The translations under genes and the position numbers were made by a program. Below are positions 44,151-53,584 of a DNA stretch of 64,000 nt, one piece after another. A model generated the notes under the pieces. The model ran no database searches and was not told the origin of the DNA. It worked only from the letters and a program-made list of their open reading frames with translations. Position 1 is the first letter of the stretch, and every line of letters begins with the position of its first letter. The stretch lies in assembly GCA_964542535.1 (NCBI GenBank), contig CAZIUE010000007.1, positions 130,113-194,112 on the forward strand. Reading direction: 5' to 3'. This DNA is from Pseudopelobacter sp964542535. Its GTDB lineage: Bacteria; Desulfobacterota; Desulfuromonadia; Geobacterales; Pseudopelobacteraceae.

Positions 44151-44206
44151 TTCTGGGCTCCTTGCTCCGAACCCGTTACCCAACTCCCCACCACTGAGGT
44201 GCGAAT

Positions 44207-46333
44207 ATGATGGAACAAGCCATTGCAACCTACCGGGAGGAGGCAAGCGAACTCCTGGCAGAACTGGAGAGCTCGCTCCTGGAACTGGAGGAGACGCCAG
44301 AGGACGAGGATCTTATAAATCGGGTCTTTCGTGCCATGCACACCATCAAGGGCTCCGGCGCCATGTTCGGGTTCGACGAGATCGCATCCTTCACCCACGA
44401 GGTGGAGACGGTCTTCGACATGGTGCGCAACGGGAAGATGACCGTGACCAAGCGACTCCTGGACCTGACCCTCAGGTCACGGGATCACATCATGGCGCTT
44501 CTGGATGCCTCGGCCGGGCGGGGAGAGGTTGACCGCAGCCAGGGTGACGAAATCATCGCCAACCTGCAGCAGCTGCTTCCCGGCGGTGAGCCGGTGAACG
44601 CCGCGGAGGATGTCTCTGGTCCCGTGTCGTGCGATGCGCGCGAGGACGATGCTTCGGAAAATGCCACCTGGCGCATCCGCTTTCGTCCAACCCGAGAGCT
44701 GCTGCTGTTCGGCACCAATCCGATATCTCTGATCAACGAGTTGCGCAGCCTGGGGGAATGCCATGTGGTGGCCCAATTGGACGAGATTCCTGCGCTGGAC
44801 GACCTGGTCGCGGAACAGTGCTACCTGTACTGGGACATCATCCTGACCAGCTCCCGTGGAGAGGACGCCATCAGGGATGTGTTCATTTTTGTGGAAGACG
44901 ACTGCGATATCAGGATCCAGCTGATCGACAGCAATGGTCAGATTGATCGCGAGGATGGCTACAAGAAGCTGGGGCACATTCTGGTGGAGCGCGGCGACCT
45001 GTCCGTTGAGGAGATGCAGAGTGTCTTGACCCAGCAGAAGCGGTTCGGCGAGCTCCTGGTAGAGCAGGGGATTGTCCATCCCGAGAAGGTCCAGTCGGCC
45101 CTAATCGAACAACAGCATGTCAAGGCGGTACGTCAGGAGCGGAGCGCTCCCGCTGCCTCCGATGCTGCCGCCAGTATCCGGGTGCCGGCGGAACGCCTGG
45201 ATCAGCTGATCAACCTGGTGGGGGAGATGGTCACGGTACAGGCTCACCTTTCCCAGGTATCCTTGGCCTGCGGCGATGCCACCTTCATCTCCATCTCCGA
45301 AGAGGTGGAACGTCTGACCAATGAATTGCGCGATACGGCCCTGAACATCCGCATGCTGCCCATCGGCAGTACCTTCAGCAAGTTCAAGCGGCTGGTGCGT
45401 GACCTTTCCCAGGAGCTGGGCAAGGAGATCGAGATGGATACCTTCGGGGCGGAGACCGAGCTGGACAAGACCGTCATCGAAAAACTGAACGATCCGCTGG
45501 TGCATATTATCCGTAACAGTATCGACCATGGGATCGAGATGCCCGAACTGCGTCGCGCCGCCGGCAAGTCGCCGGTGGGGACCGTCTGCCTGGGCGCTGT
45601 TCATTCGGGAGACTCGGTGCTGATAACCATCCGTGACGATGGCGCTGGTCTTGATCGGGACGCCATCCGTACCAAGGCCGTTGAACGCGGCCTCCTGGCT
45701 CCCACTGCCGAGGTCTCCGACAAGGAGATTTTTTCCCAGATCTTTGCCCCCGGTTTTTCCACCGCCCAGAAGATAACCAATATTTCCGGTCGTGGCGTGG
45801 GCATGGATGTGGTCAAACGCGGCATCCAGGATCTGCGGGGCACCATCGAGGTTGACAGCGTGCGGGGAAGCGGCACCACCATTACCCTGCGGATTCCCCT
45901 TACCCTGGCCATTATCGAGAGTCTGCTGGTCAAGATCGGTGACAGCCATTTCGTACTGCCGCTGGCAGCGGTGGAAGAGTGCGTGGAATTGACCCGGGAG
46001 GATGTGGAGGCTGCCCATGGACGCAACCTGGCGATCATCAGGGGTAATCTCACGCCGTTCATCTCGCTGCGGGAACAATTCGGGATCGAAGGCGAGCGTC
46101 CCGATATCGAACAGATCGTCATCGTATCGGTCAACGGCACGCGCATCGGCTTCGTGGTTGACTTCGTGGTTGGCGAACATCAGACCGTGATCAAACCGCT
46201 GGGGAGACTGTATCAGGATGTCAAGGGCGTGTCGGGCGCCACCATCCTGGGAGACGGCTCCGTTGCCCTGATCCTCGACCCCGGCGTGCTGACCCAGTGC
46301 GCTGAAACCGCCGAAGCGAGCATGGCCCTGTAG
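44207..46333 (+). CDS. cheA: Chemotaxis histidine kinase CheA with inserted LG-repeat domain
   Basis: A 708-residue kinase. The Hpt domain has phosphorylated His45 in RAMHTIKGSGAMFG. A response-regulator-docking-like region follows (about 148-245). Residues about 252-305 form an unusual insert of two LGxxLVxxG-type repeats (KLGHILVERGDL and RFGELLVEQGIV), resembling MshEN / type II secretion ATPase N-terminal modules. Then come the dimerisation domain (RLDQLINLVGEMVTVQ), the ATPase (VHIIRNSIDHGIE, DDGAGLD, SGRGVGMDVV) and the CheW-like regulatory domain. All catalytic motifs are intact. It lies between cheY and the second receptor gene. Confidence 0.95.
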   Translation: MMEQAIATYREEASELLAELESSLLELEETPEDEDLINRVFRAMHTIKGSGAMFGFDEIASFTHEVETVFDMVRNGKMTVTKRLLDLTLRSRDHIMALLDASAGRGEVDRSQGDEIIANLQQLLPGGEPVNAAEDVSGPVSCDAREDDASENATWRIRFRPTRELLLFGTNPISLINELRSLGECHVVAQLDEIPALDDLVAEQCYLYWDIILTSSRGEDAIRDVFIFVEDDCDIRIQLIDSNGQIDREDGYKKLGHILVERGDLSVEEMQSVLTQQKRFGELLVEQGIVHPEKVQSALIEQQHVKAVRQERSAPAASDAAASIRVPAERLDQLINLVGEMVTVQAHLSQVSLACGDATFISISEEVERLTNELRDTALNIRMLPIGSTFSKFKRLVRDLSQELGKEIEMDTFGAETELDKTVIEKLNDPLVHIIRNSIDHGIEMPELRRAAGKSPVGTVCLGAVHSGDSVLITIRDDGAGLDRDAIRTKAVERGLLAPTAEVSDKEIFSQIFAPGFSTAQKITNISGRGVGMDVVKRGIQDLRGTIEVDSVRGSGTTITLRIPLTLAIIESLLVKIGDSHFVLPLAAVEECVELTREDVEAAHGRNLAIIRGNLTPFISLREQFGIEGERPDIEQIVIVSVNGTRIGFVVDFVVGEHQTVIKPLGRLYQDVKGVSGATILGDGSVALILDPGVLTQCAETAEASMAL

Positions 46334-46590
46334 GTTGGCGCCGTTACCCCCAAACCGCTCTCAGACCTGGTTCTCCACGAATGAATCCGTGCGTGCTGGA
46401 ATGAAAAATGAAAAATCTTTTCGATGTGTTATTGTTCATGTGTGGAGGTGGATTGATGCTGTTTCTCTGAATACGTGACTGTTCATGTCGCGGGCGCTTT
46501 CGCACCCCATTGATCGATTCCCCGTAGTTGACGGACAACTGTGCTGTTGTTTTTCAGATAGATTCACACAATCCTGCGTGGAGGTGGAAC
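46334..46590. other. Gap between cheA and the second receptor gene
   Basis: No gene is seen in these 257 bases. The only clear element is GGAGG at 46580-46584, the ribosome site for the receptor. No convincing promoter or terminator is recognised. Confidence 0.4.
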
Positions 46591-48273
46591 ATGCTGAACA
46601 ACATGAACATTGGCGCCAAACTGATTTGCGGATTCGTGATAGTTGCCCTCATTGCCGGGGTGTTGGGGGTGGTCGGCATCAGGAAGATCCATCAGATCAA
46701 TGAGGCCGACAAACTGCTCTACGAGAAGATCACGGTGCCGACCGCCCAGTTGTTGAATATCTCCACCAATTTTCAGAAGATCCGGGTTAACGTCCTTTAC
46801 GTCCTCAGGAGCAGCGTCAGGGGCGAGAAGGAAAAACTGATCGAGGGCATCAAGAAGCTTCAGGAGGGAATCGACAAGGAAGCGCTCCTGTTTGAGAAGA
46901 CGATCCTGACCGAAGAGGGACGTAAGACGTTTGCCGACTTCAACAGGGAGCGGGCAAACTATTACAATCTCATGGATCGTCTGCTGCAGTCTTCTCTGGC
47001 TGACAATGTCAGGGAGGTTCAGGGACTGCTGGATTCGGGGCAGTTTGCCAGGATAGCCGGCGAGTTCAGCGACACCATCGACAAGCTGATCGATGCCAAA
47101 CTGGCGCAGGCCCAGAAGACATCCGAAGAGAATGCCGCCACGTCCGCCAATGCTACGCGCCTCATGACCATTGTCGCCATTGCCGCCGTGCTGCTTGCCA
47201 TCGGTATGGGCGTGTTCATGAGCCGGGCCATTACCCGTCCCATACACGAAGCGGTGGCCGTGGCCGATGCCCTGGCCAGGGGGGATCTGACCATCTCGGT
47301 GGTTGCCAGGTCCCGGGATGAAACCGGTCGGATGATGGCTTCAATATCCAACATGGTGGATAAACTCAGAAAAGTTGTTGGTGATGTCATGGGAGCGGCC
47401 AATAACGTCGCTTCTGGCAGCCAGCAGCTCTCGGCTACGGCCCAGCAGCTCTCCCAGGGGGCCACCGAGCAGGCGGCCAGCGCCGAAGAGATCTCCTCGA
47501 GTATGGAAGAGATGGCGGCGGGCATCCGGCAGAATACCGATAATGCCATTCAGACCGAGAAGATCGCCGTCAAGAGTTCGTCTGATACCAAGGAGGGGGG
47601 CAAGGCCGTTACCCAGACCGTCGCGGCCATGAAGGAAATAGCCACCAAGATCGGCATAATCGAGGAAATCGCGCGCCAGACCAACCTGCTGGCCCTCAAT
47701 GCCGCCATAGAGGCTGCCCGAGCCGGTGAACACGGCAAGGGCTTCGCCGTCGTGGCCTCCGAAGTCCGCAAACTAGCGGAACGAAGCCAGGCCGCGGCCG
47801 GTGAGATATCGGGGCTTTCCACCCGCAGCGTGGCCATTGCCGAGCAGGCCGGAGAGATGCTGACCCAGATGGTTCCGGACATCCAGCGTACCGCCGAACT
47901 GGTTCAGGAGATCAGCGCCTCCAGCAGGGAGCAGGACAGCGGCGCCGAGCAGATCAACAAGGCCATCCAGCAGCTGGACCAGGTCATTCAGCAGAACGCG
48001 TCGGCCAGCGAACAGATGGCATCCACCTCGGAAGAGCTTTCCAGTCAGGCTGAACAGCTGAACGATGCGATCTCGTTTTTCAAGCTGGGTGACATGAACG
48101 CCCGCGTGCCGAGGCAGCGTGGAGAGAAACAGTTCAACCGCCGACAGCTTGTCCTGAATTCCGGCAATGGTCGCAGCAGCTCCGTACCGGAGAAACGCGT
48201 GAACAACGGCATCAATCTGGAGCTGGGTTCCGACGCCCCTGACCAGATCGATGAAGAATTCGAGAAATACTAG
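46591..48273 (+). CDS. Methyl-accepting chemotaxis protein with four-helix-bundle sensor
   Basis: A 560-residue receptor. TM1 (about 9-30) is followed by a periplasmic four-helix-bundle domain of about 150 residues, TM2 (about 190-212), a HAMP domain (SRAITRPIHEAVAVADALARGDLT) and the signalling domain with EEIARQTNLLALNAAIEAARAGEHGKG. Its signalling region is very close to that of the giant receptor upstream. It ends in EEFEKY, fitting the CheR-tether consensus. The ATG at 46591 has GGAGG seven bases upstream; the longer frame is not supported. It is followed 12 bases later by cheW. Confidence 0.94.
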   Translation: MLNNMNIGAKLICGFVIVALIAGVLGVVGIRKIHQINEADKLLYEKITVPTAQLLNISTNFQKIRVNVLYVLRSSVRGEKEKLIEGIKKLQEGIDKEALLFEKTILTEEGRKTFADFNRERANYYNLMDRLLQSSLADNVREVQGLLDSGQFARIAGEFSDTIDKLIDAKLAQAQKTSEENAATSANATRLMTIVAIAAVLLAIGMGVFMSRAITRPIHEAVAVADALARGDLTISVVARSRDETGRMMASISNMVDKLRKVVGDVMGAANNVASGSQQLSATAQQLSQGATEQAASAEEISSSMEEMAAGIRQNTDNAIQTEKIAVKSSSDTKEGGKAVTQTVAAMKEIATKIGIIEEIARQTNLLALNAAIEAARAGEHGKGFAVVASEVRKLAERSQAAAGEISGLSTRSVAIAEQAGEMLTQMVPDIQRTAELVQEISASSREQDSGAEQINKAIQQLDQVIQQNASASEQMASTSEELSSQAEQLNDAISFFKLGDMNARVPRQRGEKQFNRRQLVLNSGNGRSSSVPEKRVNNGINLELGSDAPDQIDEEFEKY

Positions 48274-48285
48274 AAGGGAGCCGCC

Positions 48286-48759
48286 ATGGGCGTTGCCAGC
48301 ATAACCGAGTCAGTGCAGTATCTCACCTTCAAGCTTGCCGACGAGATTTTTGCCCTCGATGTTGCCAAGGTACGGGAAATACTGGAAGTCACCACAATCA
48401 CCAAGGTTCCTCAAACCCCGGACTTCATGCGGGGAGTGATCAACCTGCGCGGTAGCGTGGTTCCGGTCGTGGATATGCGGCTCAAATTCGGTATGAGCAT
48501 GACCGAACAGACTGTGAACACCTGCATCATCGTGGTGGAGGTCAGTCTTGACGGTGATTCTCTGGTGCTGGGCGCCCTGGCGGATTCGGTCCAGGAAGTG
48601 GTCGAACTGGAAGCGGAAAACATTGAGCCGGCGCCTCACATCGGCACCAAGCTGAACACCGATTTCATCAGGGGAATGGGCAAGCTGGACGATCACTTCG
48701 TGATGATCCTGGATATCGACAAGATCTTCTCCTCCGCTGAACTGGCCGAAATGGCCTGA
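48286..48759 (+). CDS. cheW: Chemotaxis coupling protein CheW (second copy)
   Basis: A 157-residue CheW (YLTFKLADEIFALDVAKVREILEV...FMRGVINLRGSVVPVVDMRLKF), of normal length and clearly similar to the CheW at 34.4 kb. Two CheW copies flanking two receptors suggest duplication of a cheW-receptor unit in opposite order. Confidence 0.94.
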   Translation: MGVASITESVQYLTFKLADEIFALDVAKVREILEVTTITKVPQTPDFMRGVINLRGSVVPVVDMRLKFGMSMTEQTVNTCIIVVEVSLDGDSLVLGALADSVQEVVELEAENIEPAPHIGTKLNTDFIRGMGKLDDHFVMILDIDKIFSSAELAEMA

Positions 48760-48787
48760 GCCGTGGACGGACGATGAGGATGCTGCC

Positions 48788-49657
48788 GTGACAAACTCCC
48801 GGGACACTTCGATGCCACAGCTGCCTGCCACGATGAAGGACCGTGTATTTCAGCGTTTCAGCGGTTTCATCTTCGACAACGTGGGCATCAAGATGCCGCC
48901 TGCCAAGAAGACCATGCTTGAGGCACGCCTGCAGAAACGCCTCAAGGCGTTGGGCATAAAGACGTTTGAGGAGTATGGCGATTTCGTGTTCAGCCCCCGG
49001 GGATACGACAGCGAACTGGTGCACCTCATCGACGTGGTCACTACCAACAAGACCGATTTTTTCCGGGAACCGACCCACTTCGATTTTCTGGCGAAACAGG
49101 TTCTGCCCACGGTGGTTTCCTCCGGTCGCCTGCTGCAGCGGGAACCCTTCCGCATCTGGAGTGCGGGGTGCTCCAGTGGCGAAGAGCCCTATACCATGTC
49201 CATGGTCCTGTCCGAATTTGCCGAACAGAGCCCCGACTTCAGGTTCGCCATACTGGCGTCCGACATAAGTACCCAGATCCTGCAGGCGGCACGGACCGCC
49301 GTCTATTCCGAGGAACGGACCGATACCATTCCGCTCACTATCAAGAAAAAGTATCTGATGAAGAGCAAGAATCCGGCCCTGTCTCTGGTACGGATCTGTC
49401 CCCAGTTGCGTTCGACGGTCTCTTTCCGTCGAATCAATTTCATGGATGAAGATTTCGGTATTTCCGAAAAAATGGATGTAATCTTCTGCCGCAATGTGGT
49501 TATCTACTTCGACAAGCCAACCCAGCAGACCCTGATGAGGAAATTCCATCGACAGCTCCGACCAGGAGGCTACCTGTTTATCGGTCATTCGGAGACCTTA
49601 AGCGGTCTGGATGTGGACTTTAAACCGGTGGTCTCAACGGTGTACAGAAAAGAATAG
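48788..49657 (+). CDS. cheR: Chemotaxis receptor methyltransferase CheR
   Basis: A 289-residue S-adenosylmethionine-dependent enzyme that methylates receptor glutamates during adaptation. It has the N-terminal helical domain, then VVTTNKTDFFREPTHFDFL, the SAM-binding IWSAGCSSGEEPYTMSM, and FCRNVVIYFDK...GGYLFIGHSE. The start is GTG with GAGGA upstream. The two receptors' EFEK(F/Y) endings would be docking sites for its beta subdomain. Confidence 0.93.
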   Translation: MTNSRDTSMPQLPATMKDRVFQRFSGFIFDNVGIKMPPAKKTMLEARLQKRLKALGIKTFEEYGDFVFSPRGYDSELVHLIDVVTTNKTDFFREPTHFDFLAKQVLPTVVSSGRLLQREPFRIWSAGCSSGEEPYTMSMVLSEFAEQSPDFRFAILASDISTQILQAARTAVYSEERTDTIPLTIKKKYLMKSKNPALSLVRICPQLRSTVSFRRINFMDEDFGISEKMDVIFCRNVVIYFDKPTQQTLMRKFHRQLRPGGYLFIGHSETLSGLDVDFKPVVSTVYRKE

Positions 49658-49780
49658 CGAACGTGCTTCGCGGAAACGGCGTGTGCGAGAGAAGAGGCGA
49701 CAACGGTCAGGCAGACATCAGATGGCCCGTTCCTCAGTTTGACTTCCCCTGTGTCGGGCAGAATCTTTGCTGCATAAACC

Positions 49781-50263
49781 ATGAAAAAGCTGATTGCCTC
49801 CCATACCCGCAATATCTTTCTCAAACCGGGCGAGGTGGCGGTTGCCTCTGAACCGGCACTGATCTCCACTGTGCTGGGATCGTGTGTGGCGGTGACCATG
49901 TTCTCGCCCTTGCTGCGGATCGGCGCCATCTGTCACGCCATGCTGCCCGACTGTGGCGAACGGTTTGATGACCTGCGCTATGTTGCTCCTGCCGTGTATT
50001 TCATATACCGGAAGCTCAAGGAGCGTGGCGCGGCCAGTCTGGTCGTTAAGCTGTTCGGCGGCGCACAGGTGCTTGACGTGGGTGGCTACGATGCCTGCCG
50101 GCAGACTGTGGGTGAGCAGAATGTGGAGCGTACAGAACAGGTTCTTGCCTCGCTGGGACTTTTGATTTCGGCGCAAGATACCGGAGGGCTGCGGGGACGG
50201 AAACTGTACTTCTGTACCCGCGATGGAACCGTTTATGTCCATCGCGTGGGGGGGGAAAAGTGA
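49781..50263 (+). CDS. cheD: Chemoreceptor glutamine deamidase CheD
   Basis: A 160-residue CheD, which deamidates receptor glutamines and can interact with CheC-type phosphatases. The catalytic Cys is in STVLGSCVAVTMF, the His in GAICHAMLPD, and the Thr in the VGEQNVERTEQVL region. The start has no strong ribosome site, and the 123-base gap after cheR holds no recognisable feature. No CheC or CheX is encoded nearby. Confidence 0.92.
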   Translation: MKKLIASHTRNIFLKPGEVAVASEPALISTVLGSCVAVTMFSPLLRIGAICHAMLPDCGERFDDLRYVAPAVYFIYRKLKERGAASLVVKLFGGAQVLDVGGYDACRQTVGEQNVERTEQVLASLGLLISAQDTGGLRGRKLYFCTRDGTVYVHRVGGEK

Positions 50264-50284
50264 TCCGCGTGCGGAGGAGAGTCC

Positions 50285-51355
50285 ATGGAAAAAATCAAGG
50301 TGCTGGTTATCGACGATTCGGCGCTGGTGCGCCAGACGTTGTGTGAAATACTGAACTCCGATCCGGGAATCCAGGTGGTCGCCACAGCCGCCGACCCCAT
50401 ACTGGCGGCGGAACGCCTGAGAACGGTCGTTCCCGATGTCATCACCCTTGACGTGGAGATGCCGCGCATGGATGGGCTCACCTTTCTGCAGAAGCTGATG
50501 AGCCAGCATCCCATTCCGGTAGTGATGTGCTCCAGCCTGGCGGAGAGCGGCAGCGAAACCGCCCTCAAGGCCCTGGAGTTTGGTGCGGTGGATATCATCA
50601 CCAAACCGAAGCTGGGTACCAAACAATTCATCGAGGAATCGCGGGTGCGTATCTGCGATGCCATCAGGGGGGCTGCCGCCGCCAGGCTGGAGCCCATGCG
50701 GGTGCTGCGTACCATGAAGGAAATATCTCCCAAATACACCGCCGACGTGATCATGGAAAAGCCCAACACCAAAGCCATGATCCAGACCACCGAGAAGGTG
50801 GTGGTGGTGGGTGCGTCCACCGGCGGAACCGAGGCGCTCAAGGTCTTTCTGGAGATGCTCCCCGAGGATACTCCCGGTATCGTCATCGTCCAGCATATGC
50901 CGGAGAACTTCACCGCGGCATTTGCCAAACGTTTGGATGCCAGCTGTCGGGTGACGGTCAAGGAGGCCCAGGACAACGATACGGTTGTGCGGGGCAGGGC
51001 GCTGATCGCTCCGGGAAATCATCATGCTCTTCTCAAGCGCAGCGGTGCCCGCTATTATGTGGAGATCAAGGACGGCCCGCTGGTGTCACGCCATCGTCCC
51101 TCGGTGGATGTGCTCTTCCGTTCCGCGGCCCGCTATGCCGGCAGGAACGCGGTCGGGGTGATCATGACCGGCATGGGGGACGACGGTGCGCGCGGCATGC
51201 GGGAAATGTTCGACGCCGGAGCCATGACCATAGCCCAGGACGAGGCAAGCTGCGTGGTTTTCGGCATGCCGTGCGAGGCGGTCAAGCAGGGAGGTGTTCA
51301 CAAGATTACTGCACTTCAGCATATTGCAGCCGAGGTGCTGCGACTTTGTAGCTAA
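50285..51355 (+). CDS. cheB: Chemotaxis methylesterase/response regulator CheB
   Basis: A 356-residue CheB. The receiver has Asp56 (ITLDVEMPRMDG). The C-terminal esterase has Ser178 in GASTGG, His in QHMPENF and Asp in MGDDG, and removes methyl groups from receptors after phosphorylation by CheA. GGAGAG upstream of the ATG is a good ribosome site. It completes the adaptation set with cheR and cheD. Confidence 0.95.
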   Translation: MEKIKVLVIDDSALVRQTLCEILNSDPGIQVVATAADPILAAERLRTVVPDVITLDVEMPRMDGLTFLQKLMSQHPIPVVMCSSLAESGSETALKALEFGAVDIITKPKLGTKQFIEESRVRICDAIRGAAAARLEPMRVLRTMKEISPKYTADVIMEKPNTKAMIQTTEKVVVVGASTGGTEALKVFLEMLPEDTPGIVIVQHMPENFTAAFAKRLDASCRVTVKEAQDNDTVVRGRALIAPGNHHALLKRSGARYYVEIKDGPLVSRHRPSVDVLFRSAARYAGRNAVGVIMTGMGDDGARGMREMFDAGAMTIAQDEASCVVFGMPCEAVKQGGVHKITALQHIAAEVLRLCS

Positions 51356-51367
51356 AGGACCTTTTTT

Positions 51368-52600
51368 GTGGAAAAAAGATCGGATAAGTTCTTCCTCGGA
51401 CGCCAGCCGGTCCTCAACCGGCACCAGGAAATCATCGGGTTCGAGCTGCTCTTCAGGTCCACTGATTTCAATGCCGCCAGTTTTACCAACTATTCCCACG
51501 CCAGCGCCAGCGTCATCAGCAACGTTATGTCCAGCTTCGGCATCGAGGAGGTTCTGGGGGGAAAGCTCGGTTTTATCAACGTCAACCTGGAAGTGCTTTT
51601 TTCGGATTTCATCGAACTGCTTCCCATCGGCCAGACGGTTATCGAACTCCTGGAGATCATCGATCTGAATGAGCATGTGGTGGAACGCTGTCGGGAGCTG
51701 AGAAGGCTTGGGTTCCAGCTGGCACTGGACGACCACGAATACAGCGAAGAGCATGATGAGATCTACAAGGTCGTTCATATCGTCAAGATCGATATCCTGC
51801 AGAGCGACATGGCCAAACTGCCCGACATCGTGCGCACCTTCCGGCGTCGCAACATACGGGTGCTGGCGGAGAAGGTTGAGACGGTGGAGCAGTTCGAGGC
51901 CTGTTTCCGGATGGGCTTCGACTACTTCCAGGGGTACTTCTTTGAACGGCCGGTGATCCTCAACAGGAAACGCATCGACGTATCGGCCATGGCCATGATG
52001 AAACTCCTGCAGCAGCTGATCATGGATGCATCCCTGTCCGAGCTTGAGCAGACCTTCAAGGAAAATCCCGGTCTCTCCTATAACCTGCTGCGCCTGGTCA
52101 ATTCCGTGGGGATCGGTCTTCGCAACAAGATCAAGAACCTGCGCCACGCCATCGTGCTTCTGGGACTCAACCAGCTCAGACGCTGGGCCCAGCTTTCCCT
52201 GTTCGCCATCAACGACAGCCGCGGCCTTAACCATCCCCTGCTGGAGATGGCGGTGGTGCGGGGACATATGATGGAACATCTGGTTGACGGCAAGAAGGCT
52301 CAGGACGAGTATGGTGATGCCGCCTTCATGACCGGCATTCTCTCCCTTCTGGACGTGCTCTTCGAGACCCCCATGGAGGAGATCGTGGAAAGCCTTCACT
52401 TAAGTGATGACATCAGCGTGGCGCTGCTCTCGCGCCAGGGGAAGCTGGGTATGTTGCTGACCCTGGCGGAAAAGGTGGAAACCACTGACTTCGATGCCGT
52501 CATTCCCATGCTGACCGAGTGCAAGATCACCATGAACCAGCTGCTGGCGGCCCAGATGGAGGCTTTCGGCTGGCGGGCAGGAGTGATCGCCCAGAAGTAG
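51368..52600 (+). CDS. Degenerate EAL plus HDOD signalling protein (YuxH type)
   Basis: A 410-residue protein starting at GTG 51368, with AAAGGA eight bases upstream. Residues 1-205 are an EAL-like barrel with ELL in place of the EAL signature and LDDHEY in place of DDFGTG, so c-di-GMP hydrolysis is unlikely. Residues about 210-400 form an HDOD domain (NPGLSYNLLRLVNS...LRHAIVLLGLNQLRRWAQL), which lacks HD catalytic residues. This YuxH-like architecture is common in bacteria with c-di-GMP networks and probably acts by protein contacts. It ends the chemotaxis cluster, 12 bases after cheB. Confidence 0.9.
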   Translation: MEKRSDKFFLGRQPVLNRHQEIIGFELLFRSTDFNAASFTNYSHASASVISNVMSSFGIEEVLGGKLGFINVNLEVLFSDFIELLPIGQTVIELLEIIDLNEHVVERCRELRRLGFQLALDDHEYSEEHDEIYKVVHIVKIDILQSDMAKLPDIVRTFRRRNIRVLAEKVETVEQFEACFRMGFDYFQGYFFERPVILNRKRIDVSAMAMMKLLQQLIMDASLSELEQTFKENPGLSYNLLRLVNSVGIGLRNKIKNLRHAIVLLGLNQLRRWAQLSLFAINDSRGLNHPLLEMAVVRGHMMEHLVDGKKAQDEYGDAAFMTGILSLLDVLFETPMEEIVESLHLSDDISVALLSRQGKLGMLLTLAEKVETTDFDAVIPMLTECKITMNQLLAAQMEAFGWRAGVIAQK

Positions 52601-52685
52601 ACCCGATTCCGGACTATGGCGCCTGGATGCCCGTATGCTCCCCGCGGCGAGCTGCCGTGCCGTTGGTGGGCGCCCCTTTCCTTCC

Positions 52686-52714
52686 TTGACACCCCCAGGC
52701 TTTTGCGGTAACTT
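52686..52714 (+). promoter_or_regulatory. Possible promoter for kdsB-pyrG-kdsA
   Basis: A perfect TTGACA (52686-52691) is followed after 17 bases by TAACTT (52709-52714, three of six). The start codon is 80 bases downstream. A second TTGACA overlaps at 52713-52718. Confidence 0.4.
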
Positions 52715-52793
52715 GACACGTCCTACCACGGACGATCCGCGACGCACGGTCGCACGCGTGCCACAAAATCTCATTTTCATAGGTACAACCCGG

Positions 52794-53561
52794 ATGAATA
52801 TCACAGCAGTCATTCCAGCGCGCTATGCGTCCGTGCGTTTTCCGGGCAAGGCGCTGGCGAGCATCGACGGCAAACCGATGATTCAACACGTGTACGAACG
52901 CGCGTCCCAGGCCTCGCTGGTGGATTCGGTCATCGTCGCCACCGACGACGAGCGCATCCAACAGGCGGTAGCTGCCTTCGGCGGCACGTGCCGCATGACG
53001 CGCATCGACCACGAAACCGGCACCGACCGTCTGGCCGAGGTGGCTGGTAGTCTTACAGCCGAAATCATCGTCAACGTCCAGGGCGACGAGCCGCTCATCG
53101 CCCCGGAAATGATCGACCAGGCCATTCGTCCGTTTCTCGACGACCCGTCACTGCGCATGGGCACACTCAAGAGTCGCATCCGTTGCCTGCACGATTTCTT
53201 GAGCCCCAATGTGGTCAAGGTGGTAACCGACAGCCAGGGCAATGCCCTGTATTTCTCCCGTTCTCCGCTGCCGTTTTTCCGGGATAAATGGCAGGACTTG
53301 AAAGACGAGTCCTTTGCCAGCGGAAAGCTGCTCTGCTACAAGCACGTGGGGCTGTACGTCTACCGCCGTGATTTTCTGGTGGAGTTCGCCGCCATGGCGC
53401 CCACCTTTCTTGAGGCTTCCGAGAAACTGGAACAGTTGCGCGCATTGGAGAACGGCGTCCGGATCCGTGTCGTCGAGACCGAGTTCGAATCCATAGGCGT
53501 GGACACGCCCGATGACCTGTCCAAGGCCAGGGAGCGGTTCAAAGCCATTCAGTCCAGGTAA
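52794..53561 (+). CDS. kdsB: 3-deoxy-manno-octulosonate cytidylyltransferase
   Basis: A 255-residue enzyme that activates Kdo as CMP-Kdo for lipopolysaccharide core synthesis. The nucleotide-binding N-terminus reads AVIPARYASVRFPGKAL, with VNVQGDEPLI and the C-terminal IGVDTPDDL typical of the family. The ATG at 52794 begins the conserved beta strand; the much longer frame is not supported. It is first gene of a kdsB-pyrG-kdsA operon. Confidence 0.95.
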   Translation: MNITAVIPARYASVRFPGKALASIDGKPMIQHVYERASQASLVDSVIVATDDERIQQAVAAFGGTCRMTRIDHETGTDRLAEVAGSLTAEIIVNVQGDEPLIAPEMIDQAIRPFLDDPSLRMGTLKSRIRCLHDFLSPNVVKVVTDSQGNALYFSRSPLPFFRDKWQDLKDESFASGKLLCYKHVGLYVYRRDFLVEFAAMAPTFLEASEKLEQLRALENGVRIRVVETEFESIGVDTPDDLSKARERFKAIQSR

Positions 53562-53584
53562 CTTTCGCTACAGGAGCAGTAGGC

